Origin: Pseudorhizobium tarimense
GTDB taxonomy: Bacteria > Pseudomonadota > Alphaproteobacteria > Rhizobiales > Rhizobiaceae
Length of the DNA stretch: 64,000 nt
Assembly: GCF_022968135.1 (NCBI RefSeq)
Contig: NZ_JALJRA010000002.1
Coordinates: 62,001 to 126,000, forward strand
Direction: 5' to 3'
Shown here in pieces: positions 18,789 to 28,565 of the stretch (position 1 is its first letter; every line of letters begins with the position of its first letter). A program made the translations under genes and the position numbers. The notes beneath the pieces are model-generated. The model was not told where the DNA came from, ran no database searches, and saw only the letters and a list, made by a program, of their open reading frames with translations.

Positions 18789-19916
18789 TCATTCTCCTGC
18801 GACGAGCGAGACGGGCGCCTTGCGGCTGCCGGGCGGGACCTTGCGGAAATCTAGATCGCGGCTGACCAGCCGCTCGACACCCGCGGCCGCATCGGCGAGC
18901 AGCTGCCGGTAGCCGGTGATTGAGCGGGCAAAGACGTTGTAGATGACCACCGCCGGAATGGCGGCGACGAGGCCGATCGCCGTCGCGAGCAGCGCCTCGG
19001 CAATGCCGGGTGCGACGACGGCAAGATTCGTCGTCTGCGATTCCGAGATGCCGATAAAGGCGTTCATGATGCCCCAGACGGTGCCGAACAGTCCGACGAA
19101 GGGCGCGGTGGAGCCGATCGTCGCCAATACCCCGGTACCGCGCGACATGCGCCGCCCGGCAGCGGATTCGATGCGGGACAGGGACGAGGAGACGCGCTCC
19201 TTGACCCCGGCATTTTCCGCATGGTCGAGAGCTGCCTCCGAAAGACGGACTTCCTCGGCGGCCGAGCGCAACATGACGGCTGCCGGCCCGCCGCGCTGGC
19301 CTGCTGCTCCGACGGCATCCGCCAGCGTTGCGGAATTCCGAATGATCTTCAGCGTCCGGCCTGCGCGCGCGCGCGCGCCCGCAAGCTCCAGCGTCTTTGC
19401 AAGCCATACCGTCCAGGTGACGAGCGAGGCAAAGGCGAGGCCGATCATCACGCCCTTGACCACCCAGTCGGCGGCCATGAACATCCCCCAGGGTGAAAGA
19501 TCGTGCGGAATGTCGGATCGCTCTCCGGCAGGCAGCAGATCCTGCAGCATGGTCGGGACTTCGCTGTTGGTTTCGTCAGCGGCGGGCTGATCCATCGTGT
19601 TCGGTGCGACTGAAGGGGATGGTTCCGTGGCGCTCTCTGCCGGCAGGACCGGATCAGGTGCAGACGAGTTCACGGAAGGAGCGGCGGCAGAGGGCACTCC
19701 GGCCGGCGCGGGCGCCGCTGCCTGCGGCGGCGTAGCTTCCGGTGCCGGCGCCACGGGTGTGCCCGGAGCGGCAGTCTCTGCGGTCGGGGCTTCCTGTTGT
19801 GCCGGTACCGGCTCCTGTGCCGCAAGGGATGTCGCCGTTAGAAGGCTTATCGCAATGGCCGCAGAACGAAGAATGGTGCGGTTACGAGAACTACGGATGT
19901 TGGCGGCAAACGGCAT
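18789..19916 (-). CDS. exbB: Biopolymer transport protein ExbB (tonB-associated)
   Basis: A 375-residue inner-membrane protein with three membrane helices in its MotA/TolQ/ExbB domain (residues about 150-360). The segments ATIGSTAPFVGLFGTVWGIM and EALLATAIGLVAAIPAVVIY are diagnostic. Ahead of it is a cleavable signal peptide and an Ala/Pro-rich periplasmic extension of about 110 residues, characteristic of rhizobial ExbB. The start at 19916 is preceded by GGAGAG at 8 bases; an upstream ATG at 19973 lacks such support. First gene of the TonB operon. Confidence 0.93.
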   Translation of the reverse strand: MPFAANIRSSRNRTILRSAAIAISLLTATSLAAQEPVPAQQEAPTAETAAPGTPVAPAPEATPPQAAAPAPAGVPSAAAPSVNSSAPDPVLPAESATEPSPSVAPNTMDQPAADETNSEVPTMLQDLLPAGERSDIPHDLSPWGMFMAADWVVKGVMIGLAFASLVTWTVWLAKTLELAGARARAGRTLKIIRNSATLADAVGAAGQRGGPAAVMLRSAAEEVRLSEAALDHAENAGVKERVSSSLSRIESAAGRRMSRGTGVLATIGSTAPFVGLFGTVWGIMNAFIGISESQTTNLAVVAPGIAEALLATAIGLVAAIPAVVIYNVFARSITGYRQLLADAAAGVERLVSRDLDFRKVPPGSRKAPVSLVAGE

Positions 19917-20054
19917 GATTGAGGCTCTCCGGATGCTGGAGCTCGGCGCCGCACTGGCGGCCCCAAGTTCCACGACTGCGGCAGCCGGCAGAAAGCCGGT
20001 CTCTCACGAGCCCCTCGATAATAAACATGACCTGCGATGGCAACAATTAAATCT

Positions 20055-20069
20055 TGATCAGCATGATCA
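20055..20069 (-). promoter_or_regulatory. Iron-responsive operator (RirA box, TGA-N9-TCA)
   Basis: TGATCAGCATGATCA is an exact match to the IRO motif TGA-N9-TCA bound by RirA, the rhizobial iron-responsive repressor. It lies about 140 bases upstream of the exbB start and just ahead of a TTTAAT -10-like sequence on the same strand. This fits repression of TonB synthesis when iron is plentiful. Confidence 0.65.
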
Positions 20070-20145
20070 GATTTTGCGACGCGTGGTGAGAGCTGCCGAT
20101 CCGTTTCGGAAACGGATCGGAATTGCCGGAGGAGAGAGTTTTCGC

Positions 20146-20907
20146 CTAGCGGGCGAGCCAGCCTCCGTCCACGGGCAGCACGACGCCGTGGATATAATCG
20201 GATGCGGCCGAGGCGAGGAACACCGCGGCACCGCCAAGCTCTTCCGGTCGACCCCAATGGCCGGCCGGGATGCGCCCGAGGATCGCCGAATTGCGATCCG
20301 GGTCGTTGCGCAACGCCTCGGTGTTGTTGGTCTCGAAATAGCCGGGAGCGATGGCGTTGACGTTGATGCCCTTGCCGGCCCATTCGCAGGCGAGCAGGCG
20401 GGTGAGGCCCGCAAGACCGCTCTTCGATGCCGTATAGGACGGAATACGGATGCCGCCCTGGAAGGAGAGGAGCGAGGCGATGTTGATGATCTTGCCCGGC
20501 TGGCTTTTCGCGATCAGGTGACGCGCGAAGGCCTGGGACAGGAAGAAGACCGTTTTCAGGTTGACGTCCATGACCGCATCCCAATCGGCTTCGGTGAAGT
20601 CGACCGCATCGGCGCGGCGAATGATGCCGGCATTGTTGACGAGGATGTCAGCCCGACCAGACCAGGCAAGTGTCTGATCGATCACGTCCTGCACCGGTTC
20701 AATGGTGGAAAGGTCGGCCTGGATCGTGAGGCACTTGCCGCGGCCTTCGGCCGAGATGGCAGCTTCGGTCTCCGCCATCGATGAGCGGCCGACCAGCGCA
20801 ACATCGGCATCGGCCCCGGCAAGAGCCACGGCGATCGCCTGGCCAAGGCCCGTATTGGCACCGGTCACGATGGCGGTCTTGCCGCTGAGGTCAAAGGAAA
20901 TGGTCAC
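20146..20907 (-). CDS. kduD: 2-dehydro-3-deoxy-D-gluconate 5-dehydrogenase (SDR)
   Basis: A 253-residue short-chain dehydrogenase. It has the NAD-binding TGANTGLGQAIA (near residue 16), NNAG (near 88) and the catalytic Ser with the YTASK tyrosine/lysine pair (about 155-159). The segments PGYFETNNTEALRND and LPVDGGWLAR are typical of KduD, which converts 2,5-diketo-3-deoxygluconate to 2-keto-3-deoxygluconate in pectin and uronate breakdown. The GTG start at 20907 follows GGAGGAG at 6 bases and gives the usual length. It lies upstream of exbB on the same strand but is separated by the iron operator. Confidence 0.88.
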   Translation of the reverse strand: MTISFDLSGKTAIVTGANTGLGQAIAVALAGADADVALVGRSSMAETEAAISAEGRGKCLTIQADLSTIEPVQDVIDQTLAWSGRADILVNNAGIIRRADAVDFTEADWDAVMDVNLKTVFFLSQAFARHLIAKSQPGKIINIASLLSFQGGIRIPSYTASKSGLAGLTRLLACEWAGKGINVNAIAPGYFETNNTEALRNDPDRNSAILGRIPAGHWGRPEELGGAAVFLASAASDYIHGVVLPVDGGWLAR

Positions 20908-20984
20908 GTATCGCTCCTCCACGTGTGACAAGAAAAAGCCGCCGGAAATCTCTTCCCAGCGGCTTGTATTGTTTCAACCCTCGC

Positions 20985-23660
20985 TCAGAGCGTCCGGGTC
21001 ACGTGCTCCACGCGGAAGCACTCGATGACGTCGCCCGCGCGGATGTCTTCGTAGTTCTCGAAGGCCATGCCGCATTCCTGGCCGACCGGCACTTCGGCAA
21101 CTTCATCCTTGAAGCGCTTGAGCGTCTTGAGCTTGCCTTCGTGAATGACGACGTTGTCGCGCAGCAGGCGCACGCCCGCACCACGCTCGACCTTGCCTTC
21201 GGTGACGCGGCAACCGGCGACCTTGCCGGTCTTGGTGATGTTGAACACCTCCAGGATCTCGGCATTGCCGAGGAAGGTCTCGCGGCGCTCCGGCGAAAGC
21301 AGGCCGGACATCGCTGCCTTCACGTCATCCACCAGATCGTAGATGATGTTGTAGTAGCGGATCTCGGTGCCGGAACGCTCGGCGGCAGCGCGTGCCTGCG
21401 TGTTGGCGCGCACGTTGAAGCCGATGATCGCGGCGTCGGATGCCTCGGCAAGCGAAATATCCGATTCCGTGATCGCGCCGGCGCCCGAATGCACGATGCG
21501 AGCGCGGACCTCTTCCGTCCCAAGCTTCTCGAGAGCGCCGGCAATGGCCTCAATCGAGCCCTGCACGTCGCCCTTGATGACGAGCGGGAACTCCTTCAGG
21601 CCGGAGCTCTGCAGCTGCGTCATCATCTGCTCGAGCGAGCCGCGCGAACCCGACTGGCGAGCGGCTGCCTTGTCGCGGGCAAGACGCTGGCGGTATTCGG
21701 AGATCTCGCGTGCGCGGCCCTCGTTTTCCACTACTGCGAAGCGATCGCCTGCAGCCGGTGTCGCGGAGAGGCCGAGAACCTCGACCGGCATGGCCGGTCC
21801 AGCTTCCTTCACCTGCTCGCCCTTGTCGTTGACAAGCGCGCGCACACGGCCCCACTGGTCGCCGGCAACGATGATCTGGCCGGGCTTCAGCGTGCCCTTC
21901 TGGACGAGCACGGTCGCAACCGCACCACGACCGCGATCGAGCTGGGCTTCGATGACCGTACCTTCGGCTGTCCGGTTCGGATTGGCCTTGAGGTCGAGAA
22001 TTTCGGCCTGCAGCAGGATCGCCTCGAGAAGCTTGTCGAGGTTCGTCTGGTTCTTGGCCGAAACCTCGACGTCCAGCACTTCACCGCCCATGCTTTCCAC
22101 GAAAACTTCGTGCTGCAGCAGTTCAGTACGAACCTTCTGCGGGTTGGCCGTCGGCTTGTCGACCTTGTTGATCGCCACGATGATCGGCACACCAGCCGCC
22201 TTGGCGTGGTTGATCGACTCGATCGTCTGCGGCATCACGCTGTCGTCGGCCGCGACCACAAGGATCGCGATATCCGTCGCCTGAGCACCACGGGCACGCA
22301 TGGCCGTGAAGGCGGCGTGGCCGGGGGTGTCGATGAAGGTGATCTTCTGGCCGTTCTGCTCGACCTGATAGGCACCGATATGCTGGGTGATGCCACCGGC
22401 TTCGCCAGCAACCACGTTGGCATGACGGATGGCATCGAGCAGCGAGGTCTTGCCGTGGTCGACGTGACCCATGATCGTCACGACCGGCGGACGCGAGATC
22501 ATTTCGCCTTCGTCGTCGGCCACGTCGAAGATGCCTTCTTCGACATCGGACTCGGAGACGCGCTTGACCGTGTGGCCGAATTCGACTGCGATGAGTTCTG
22601 CGAGGTCGGCGTCGATGACGTCGCCCGGCTTCATCATCTGGCCTTCCTTCATCAGGAACTTGATCACGTCGACTGCACGTTCGGACATGCGCTGCGACAG
22701 TTCCTGGATGGTGATGGTCTCCGGAAGCACGACTTCGCGCATGACCTTCTCGCGCGGCTCCTGCATTTGGCTGCGGCGGAACTTTTCCTGCCGGCGGCGC
22801 ATGGCGGCCATAGAACGGCCGCGTGCATTGCCACCTTCGTCGTCCGTGCTGACTGTCGTGACCGTCAGCTTGCCGCGACGGCGCTCGTCGTCGCTCTTCG
22901 GGCGGGCGGGAACCTTTGCAGGTGCCGGCGCGGCGACGCGACCACGGACAGGGGCTCCACGTGCCGGACCCCGGTCATCATCGTCATCATCCCCGGCCTT
23001 GCGGCCACGGCCGATCACGGGCTGTGCCGGTGCAGCAGGTTGCGGCCGGGCTACAGCAGGCCGTGCCGCGGCCGGCCGTTCGGCAGCGGGTGCGGGCGCA
23101 GGGGCCTCGGCCGGAGCCGGCTCTTCGACTGGTGCGGGTTCAGCGGCACGACGGGCAGCCTCTGCGGCCTCTTCGGCCTTGCGACGCTCTTCCTCGACCT
23201 TGCGGCGTGCTTCTTCCTCGGCGCGCTGCTTTGCTTCAACGACTTCGCGAGCCTGCGCTTCCATCAGCGCGCGGCGGCGGGCGTCCATTTCGCTGGCAGA
23301 AAGATCGTGCAGCACGGCGCCACGGGGACGCTCCGGCTGACGTTGCTGCGGGGCGGGTGCGGCAGGGCGCTGGCTCTGCGGGGCCGGCTGGTGGGCGCGC
23401 GGGGCCTGCGCCTGAGGCTGCGGCGCACGTGGGGCCGGAGCGGCAGGTTCAGCAGCGCGCGGTGCCGGTGCCGGCGAAGCGCTGTAGGTCGGCTTCTCGT
23501 CTTCCGGGCGGATAGGACGGCGCTTGCGGGTTTCGACCACGACCGCCTTGGTGCGGCCACGGCCCATATCCTGGCGCACGGTGCCCTGGCTCACTCCCGA
23601 TGGCTTCAGGGTGAGGGTCTTCTTAACCCCAAGCGTCTTGTCGTCTTTGTTGTCGGTCAT
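20985..23660 (-). CDS. infB: Translation initiation factor IF-2
   Basis: An 891-residue GTPase that places initiator tRNA on the ribosome. It has a long charged and Pro/Ala-rich N-terminal region (to about residue 330), then the G domain with GHVDHGKT (about 396-403), DTPGH and NKVD (about 503). The beta-barrel and C2 domains follow. The start at 23660 ([11 protein letters not shown]) matches rhizobial IF-2; the frame is open to 23810 but unsupported. It is the last gene of rimP-nusA-ylxR-infB. Confidence 0.97.
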   Translation of the reverse strand: MTDNKDDKTLGVKKTLTLKPSGVSQGTVRQDMGRGRTKAVVVETRKRRPIRPEDEKPTYSASPAPAPRAAEPAAPAPRAPQPQAQAPRAHQPAPQSQRPAAPAPQQRQPERPRGAVLHDLSASEMDARRRALMEAQAREVVEAKQRAEEEARRKVEEERRKAEEAAEAARRAAEPAPVEEPAPAEAPAPAPAAERPAAARPAVARPQPAAPAQPVIGRGRKAGDDDDDDRGPARGAPVRGRVAAPAPAKVPARPKSDDERRRGKLTVTTVSTDDEGGNARGRSMAAMRRRQEKFRRSQMQEPREKVMREVVLPETITIQELSQRMSERAVDVIKFLMKEGQMMKPGDVIDADLAELIAVEFGHTVKRVSESDVEEGIFDVADDEGEMISRPPVVTIMGHVDHGKTSLLDAIRHANVVAGEAGGITQHIGAYQVEQNGQKITFIDTPGHAAFTAMRARGAQATDIAILVVAADDSVMPQTIESINHAKAAGVPIIVAINKVDKPTANPQKVRTELLQHEVFVESMGGEVLDVEVSAKNQTNLDKLLEAILLQAEILDLKANPNRTAEGTVIEAQLDRGRGAVATVLVQKGTLKPGQIIVAGDQWGRVRALVNDKGEQVKEAGPAMPVEVLGLSATPAAGDRFAVVENEGRAREISEYRQRLARDKAAARQSGSRGSLEQMMTQLQSSGLKEFPLVIKGDVQGSIEAIAGALEKLGTEEVRARIVHSGAGAITESDISLAEASDAAIIGFNVRANTQARAAAERSGTEIRYYNIIYDLVDDVKAAMSGLLSPERRETFLGNAEILEVFNITKTGKVAGCRVTEGKVERGAGVRLLRDNVVIHEGKLKTLKRFKDEVAEVPVGQECGMAFENYEDIRAGDVIECFRVEHVTRTL

Positions 23661-23760
23661 TCCGTTCCTGTTCCTTCGAACGAGGACGGATGGCGACATC
23701 AGACCTCGTCTATCAATGCATGTCTCTCGGTACGGCGGCCGGCGGGTGCCGGTAGCCGCG

Positions 23761-24444
23761 TCATCGGTTTGGCCGGCGAGCGCCGCTCGCTGCTCCAGAC
23801 TGACCGACACCGCGGTACTTTTCGAGCATGGTTGCGCGCTTCACTACACCCTCACCCGCCTGTCCGGCAAGCGCCGCGGCATGAATAAAGGCATTCTGGC
23901 CTAACAGTTCGTCCATTTCCGCGCCCGTAAAGAACGAAAAGGACGGTATGTCGTTCTCGGCATCCGTGCCGAGCTTCCAGGCTTTTCTCGCCTGGTCAAT
24001 TTTCCTCACTCCGTCATGCGCCGCATCCGCCGCGTGGAACACGGCAAGCGCTGCACCGGAGCGTACGGCGGCATCCACTTTCATGGCGCCGGTTACGAAC
24101 TGGCCAGCCTTGCGGGCCATGTTCATCATCCCGACGAGGTCGGATGCAAGCAGCCGGTCCACAAGCGCGCTAAGATCCGGCTCAGCCGTCACCTCGCGCT
24201 TCAGGGCACGGGAAAACAGCTTACGCTGGACCGCGCGGTCCACGAGAGACCGCTCCATCTTCACCCAGCAGCCCCGCCCGGGGAGCTGGCGCTTCAGGTC
24301 GGGAACAACCCGCCCGTCCGGTCCGGCGACGAAGCGGATCAGCCCTTCAGGCGCTTCCGCTTCGCGTGTGACGATGCAGGTGCGGTCGTTCACGGGGAAG
24401 TCCCCATCATCGTCCGGCTCCTGCGTCTGCGCATCCGCCATCAT
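23761..24444 (-). CDS. ylxR: YlxR-type RNA-binding protein (DUF448 with L7Ae-like domain)
   Basis: A 227-residue protein. The N-terminal YlxR/DUF448 domain shows [20 protein letters not shown] and [10 protein letters not shown]-terminal domain resembling L7Ae/L30e RNA-binding proteins follows ([19 protein letters not shown]). Alphaproteobacteria commonly fuse these two modules. It sits in its usual place between nusA and infB, and its ATG overlaps the nusA stop (ATGA). In other bacteria YlxR (RnpM) binds RNase P RNA; that role here is by analogy. Confidence 0.92.
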   Translation of the reverse strand: MMADAQTQEPDDDGDFPVNDRTCIVTREAEAPEGLIRFVAGPDGRVVPDLKRQLPGRGCWVKMERSLVDRAVQRKLFSRALKREVTAEPDLSALVDRLLASDLVGMMNMARKAGQFVTGAMKVDAAVRSGAALAVFHAADAAHDGVRKIDQARKAWKLGTDAENDIPSFSFFTGAEMDELLGQNAFIHAAALAGQAGEGVVKRATMLEKYRGVGQSGAASGARRPNR

Positions 24445-26048
24445 TCTTCGGCGACGGCTTCCGCCTCCTCGCCCTCTTCAGCCTGTTCGGCAGCCAGGTC
24501 TTCCTCGGTGATCCAGCCGGCCAGCAGGCGGGCTTGGACAACCATGTTCTCGGCCTCGGCACGCGAAACGTCGAACTTGGAGAAGAGGCCCTCGAACTTC
24601 TTGGTCTCGCCGTCCTTGCGCTCGCTCCAGCCGACGAGATCGTCTGCAGCGCAACCGGCGAAGTCTTCGACGGTCTTGATGCCGTCCTCGCCGAGCGCCA
24701 CCAGCATCTGGCCGTTCAGGCCGTCGATCTGGCGCAGCTCGTCCTGAACGCCGAGCTCCTTGCGCTTGGCATCCATTTCCACTTCGATCTTCTCCAGGTA
24801 TTCCCTGGCGCGGGTCTGGATCTCCTGGGCGGTGTCCTCGTCGAACCCTTCGATGGAGGAGATTTCGTCGAGCTCGACATAGGCGAGTTCCTCGACGGCT
24901 GCGAAACCTTCCGAGGCCAGCACCTGGCCGACCATCTCGTCGACGTCGAGCGCTTCCATGAAGAGGTCAGTCCGCTCGTTGAATTCCTTCTGGCGGCGCT
25001 CGGACTCTTCCTGCTCCGTCAGGATGTCGATATCCCAGCCGGTCAGCTGCGAAGCGAGGCGAACGTTCTGGCCGCGGCGGCCGATGGCCAGTGACAGCTG
25101 CTCGTCAGGAACGACAACTTCGATGCGCTCGGCATCCTCGTCGAGAACGACCTTCGCCACTTCCGCCGGCTGCAATGCGTTGACGATGAAGGACGCGGGG
25201 TCGTTGGACCACGGAATGATGTCGATCTTCTCGCCCTGCAGTTCGCCGACGACGGCCTGAACGCGGCTACCACGCATACCGACGCAGGCGCCGACCGGGT
25301 CGATTGACGAGTCGTTGGAGATGACGGCGATCTTGGCGCGCGAGCCCGGGTCACGGGCAACGGAACGGATCTCGATGATCCCGTCGTAGATTTCCGGCAC
25401 TTCCATGGTGAAGAGCTTCACCATGAACTGCGGATGGGTGCGCGACAGGAAGATCTGCGGACCACGCTGTTCGCGGCGGACGTCGTAAACGTAGGCGCGG
25501 ACGCGATCGCCGTAGCGCATGGCTTCGCGCGGGATCATCTCGTCGCGGCGGATGATGCCTTCGCCACGGCCCAGATCGACGATGACGTTGCCATACTCGA
25601 CGCGCTTGACCGTGCCGTTGACGATCTCGCCAACGCGATCCTTGAACTCGTCATACTGGCGGTCACGCTCGGCTTCGCGAACCTTCTGGACGATGACCTG
25701 CTTGGCCGACTGTGCGGCGATACGCCCGAAATCCATCGGCGGCAGCGGGTCGGCGATGAAGTCGCCGATCTTGGCATCCGGGTTGCGGTCGCGCGCCAGT
25801 TCCAGCGGGATCTGCGTGCCGTAATCCTCGGCCTGCTCGACAACTTCGAGAAGACGCTGAAGCCGGATCTCGCCCGTCTTGGAGTTGATGTCGGCGCGGA
25901 TGTTGGTTTCAGAGCCGTAGCGGGAGCGCGCTGCCTTCTGGATGGCGTCGGCCATCGCGGCCAGCACGATCTCACGGTCGATGACCTTTTCACGTGCCAC
26001 TGCGTCTGCGATCTGCAGAAGCTCAAGCCGGTTCGCACTCACTGCCAT
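24441..26048 (-). CDS. nusA: Transcription termination/antitermination factor NusA
   Basis: A 535-residue RNA polymerase-associated factor. In order it has the N-terminal polymerase-binding domain (1-125), S1 domain (about 135-200) and KH1/KH2 domains. KH sequence includes [17 protein letters not shown] and [13 protein letters not shown]. Two acidic C-terminal helix-hairpin-helix repeats follow. It modulates pausing, termination and antitermination. Second gene of the operon that starts with rimP. Confidence 0.97.
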   Translation of the reverse strand: MAVSANRLELLQIADAVAREKVIDREIVLAAMADAIQKAARSRYGSETNIRADINSKTGEIRLQRLLEVVEQAEDYGTQIPLELARDRNPDAKIGDFIADPLPPMDFGRIAAQSAKQVIVQKVREAERDRQYDEFKDRVGEIVNGTVKRVEYGNVIVDLGRGEGIIRRDEMIPREAMRYGDRVRAYVYDVRREQRGPQIFLSRTHPQFMVKLFTMEVPEIYDGIIEIRSVARDPGSRAKIAVISNDSSIDPVGACVGMRGSRVQAVVGELQGEKIDIIPWSNDPASFIVNALQPAEVAKVVLDEDAERIEVVVPDEQLSLAIGRRGQNVRLASQLTGWDIDILTEQEESERRQKEFNERTDLFMEALDVDEMVGQVLASEGFAAVEELAYVELDEISSIEGFDEDTAQEIQTRAREYLEKIEVEMDAKRKELGVQDELRQIDGLNGQMLVALGEDGIKTVEDFAGCAADDLVGWSERKDGETKKFEGLFSKFDVSRAEAENMVVQARLLAGWITEEDLAAEQAEEGEEAEAVAEE

Positions 26049-26104
26049 TGTCGTTCGTCTCCGTCAGTCGAAAGGTTTGCGGCCGTCCGGCCGATCTTGT
26101 CTGG

Positions 26105-26695
26105 TTATTCGTTGTCGTCTTCGCCGTTCTGGTTGGCCGCCTGGGCCTTGGCCAGCTTGTCGGCGCGCAGCGCGTCGCGGATCAGGTCGTCCGTCAGGAT
26201 CAGCTTGGCTTCCGAAAGCGCGGTGAACGGAATGGTGACGCTCGGCGCCTCGCCATAGGCTACCTGATCGCGCTCGATCGTAAAGCCTTCCTCATTCGTC
26301 TCGACGATCTTGCCGCGGAACCGCTTGCGGTTGTCGATCATGATCGACGTCTCGCATTTCACGATATGGCCCTGCCAGCGCGAAAAATCAGACTTGCGGA
26401 CCATCGGCCGGTCGATCCCGGGCGAAGATACTTCGAGATGGTATGCCTTATCTATAGGATCTTCCACGTCGAGAACAGGCGAAATTGCGGTGGAGACCGT
26501 TTCACAGTCCTCGACGGTCATGGTCCCGTCGTTGCGCTCGGCCATGACCTGCAGGGTCAGCCCGTTCTGACTCATCATCCGGACGCGCACCAGGCGGTAA
26601 TCCATCGATGCGATCACGGGCTCGATGATCTCGGCAACGCGAAGATCAAGCCCTGTCTCGATGATGATGCGCGGTTCGTGTTCGGTCTGCGACAT
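26105..26695 (-). CDS. rimP: Ribosome maturation factor RimP
   Basis: A 196-residue 30S assembly factor. [10 protein letters not shown], the [20 protein letters not shown] segment and [13 protein letters not shown] are family signatures. The start chosen is ATG at 26695 ([10 protein letters not shown]); a TTG four codons upstream is possible but has no better ribosome site. First gene of the rimP-nusA-ylxR-infB operon, with a leader that contains an attenuator-like terminator. Confidence 0.95.
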   Translation of the reverse strand: MSQTEHEPRIIIETGLDLRVAEIIEPVIASMDYRLVRVRMMSQNGLTLQVMAERNDGTMTVEDCETVSTAISPVLDVEDPIDKAYHLEVSSPGIDRPMVRKSDFSRWQGHIVKCETSIMIDNRKRFRGKIVETNEEGFTIERDQVAYGEAPSVTIPFTALSEAKLILTDDLIRDALRADKLAKAQAANQNGEDDNE

Positions 26696-26750
26696 AGGTA
26701 ATTCCAATCGTCAGGCCCTAACGAAGCCTGTGCCTGTGTCGATCGCCTAA

Positions 26751-26785
26751 CAAAAAAGAGCGGGTCCCGGCCAGGCCCCACTCTT
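26751..26785 (-). terminator. rimP leader attenuator (premature terminator)
   Basis: On the minus strand AAGAGTGGG pairs with CCCGCTCTT (9 bp, one G-U pair, 12-nt loop) and runs into TTTTTT, about 55 bases before the rimP start and inside its own leader. No gene lies upstream on this strand that it could terminate. A 'rimP leader' attenuator is known upstream of rimP in alphaproteobacteria, and this matches its position and form. Confidence 0.75.
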
Positions 26786-26811
26786 CATCAGACGATCAAG
26801 AATATGAGGTG

Positions 26812-26841
26812 CATATACGCTGTGCGGTCACCTTTTGCAAG
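26812..26841 (-). promoter_or_regulatory. Promoter of the rimP-nusA-infB operon
   Basis: Minus-strand -35 CTTGCA (26841-26836), 18-bp spacer, -10 TATATG (26817-26812). A start near 26805 would give a leader of about 110 nt containing the attenuator. Confidence 0.6.
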
Positions 26842-26927
26842 GGTAGCCAGCCGCATGTACCGGACTGGCTTCTGCCGGAGCCTGCCCTATACTCCAGCCG
26901 ATCTTACGCAGCTGAGTTGGAATTCGC

Positions 26928-28556
26928 GTGACAGACAGCCGTTCGCCGTTCGCGCCCCTTCGCCACCAGAACTACCGGAACATGTGGATGGCAAGCCTTG
27001 CCTCCAACCTCGGAGGCCTCATCCAGGCGGTCGGTGCGGCATGGATGATGACATCGCTGACGACCTCGGAGAACCTGATCGCTTTGGTCCAGGCTTCGAC
27101 AGCTCTGCCAATCATGATGTTTTCGGTAATCTCCGGCGCATTGGCCGATAGCTTCGACCGGCGCAAGGTCATGCTGATCGCGCAATTCCTGATGCTGACA
27201 GCGTCGCTTCTTCTCACCTTCTTTGCGTGGTCCGGCTGGCTGAGCCCCTGGCTGCTGCTGGCCTTCACCTTCGTGATCGGCTCCGGGACTGCACTCCACA
27301 ATCCCTCCTGGCAAGCATCGGTCGGTGATATCATCCCGAGAAGCGATCTTCCCGCCGCCGTTTCGCTGAACAGCGCAGGCTTCAACATCACGCGCAGCCT
27401 TGGTCCGGCGCTCGGCGGTGTCATCGTTGCGGCAGCGGGGGCCGCAGCAGCCTTTGCCATCAATGCGATCAGCTATTTCGCACTGATCTTCGTGCTGCTG
27501 CGCTGGAAGCCGAACCTGCCGAAGAACCCGCTTCCGCGTGAGAGGCTGGCGGGGGCGATCTCATCCGGCCTGCGCTATGTTGCGATGTCGCCAAACCTGG
27601 AAAAGGTGATCCTGCGCGCCTTCGTCTTCGGTGTCTCGGCCGGTTCCGTCCTCGCGCTCCTGCCGATCGTCGCGCGAGACATCCTCCAGGGTGGACCGCT
27701 CACCTACGGCATCATGTTTGGCGCCTTCGGCGTCGGCGGCATCCTGGGCGCCTTTCTCAATGCGCGCATTCGCGAATGGCTGAAGAGCGAGCAGATCGTT
27801 AGGGCAAGCTTTACCGGCTTCGCCGTGGCTGCGGCGGTCATCGGCGTCAGCACCAACAACGTCGCGACCTTCCTGGCGCTGATTCTGGCTGGCATCTGCT
27901 GGGTGGTCACCCTGTCGCTTCTCAACACGGTGGTTCAGCTGTCGACACCGCGCTGGGTGGTTGGAAGGGCCCTGTCGCTCTATCAGACGGCGGCTTTTGG
28001 CGGCATTGCCGCCGGCAGCTGGCTCTGGGGTTCCTGGGCGGAGGCCGCAAGTCCGTCCAACGCCCTCATTGCCTCAAGTGTCTTGATGCTCGGTGGTGCC
28101 GCGATTGGCTTGCGCCTGCCAATGCCGGACTTCCAGTCGCTGAACCTCGACCCGCTGAACCGCTTCGTGGAGCCGGCGCTGGGGCTGGAGATCCAGCCGC
28201 GCAGTGGTCCGATCGTCATCCAGATCGATTACGAGATCGGCGACGAGGACCTGGAGGAATTCCTGTCATTGATGTCGGAGCGGCGTCGGATCCGTATCCG
28301 CGACGGAGCCCGCAACTGGGGCCTGATGCGCGACCTGCAGAACCCGGAGATCTGGACGGAGACCTATCATGTCCCGACCTGGGTGGAATATGTCCGCCAC
28401 AACCAGCGCCGCACGCAGGCGGATGCGGAAACGACGGACAGGATCCTGGCGCTGCACCGGGGCGACAAGGTGCGCGTCCACCGCATGATCGAGCGACAGA
28501 CTATCCCCGTGATGCGCGACGATGTCTTCCATCAGCCGCACATCGATCCCCATTGA
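26928..28556 (+). CDS. MFS transporter (EntS-like) with C-terminal cytoplasmic domain
   Basis: A 542-residue protein. Residues 1-400 form about twelve membrane helices of the MFS_3/EntS type, with SDRFDRRKVML-like loop SFDRRKVMLIAQ after helix 2. Residues about 425-530 form a soluble domain with alternating strands (IVIQIDYEIGDEDLEEFLSL) of a form seen in several rhizobial EntS-like exporters and reminiscent of dimeric alpha-beta barrel (ABM-like) folds. The GTG start at 26928 is used. EntS-type carriers export siderophores or small drugs; the true cargo here is unknown. It is divergent from the rimP operon. Confidence 0.85.
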   Translation: MTDSRSPFAPLRHQNYRNMWMASLASNLGGLIQAVGAAWMMTSLTTSENLIALVQASTALPIMMFSVISGALADSFDRRKVMLIAQFLMLTASLLLTFFAWSGWLSPWLLLAFTFVIGSGTALHNPSWQASVGDIIPRSDLPAAVSLNSAGFNITRSLGPALGGVIVAAAGAAAAFAINAISYFALIFVLLRWKPNLPKNPLPRERLAGAISSGLRYVAMSPNLEKVILRAFVFGVSAGSVLALLPIVARDILQGGPLTYGIMFGAFGVGGILGAFLNARIREWLKSEQIVRASFTGFAVAAAVIGVSTNNVATFLALILAGICWVVTLSLLNTVVQLSTPRWVVGRALSLYQTAAFGGIAAGSWLWGSWAEAASPSNALIASSVLMLGGAAIGLRLPMPDFQSLNLDPLNRFVEPALGLEIQPRSGPIVIQIDYEIGDEDLEEFLSLMSERRRIRIRDGARNWGLMRDLQNPEIWTETYHVPTWVEYVRHNQRRTQADAETTDRILALHRGDKVRVHRMIERQTIPVMRDDVFHQPHIDPH

Positions 28557-28565
28557 GGGATCACT

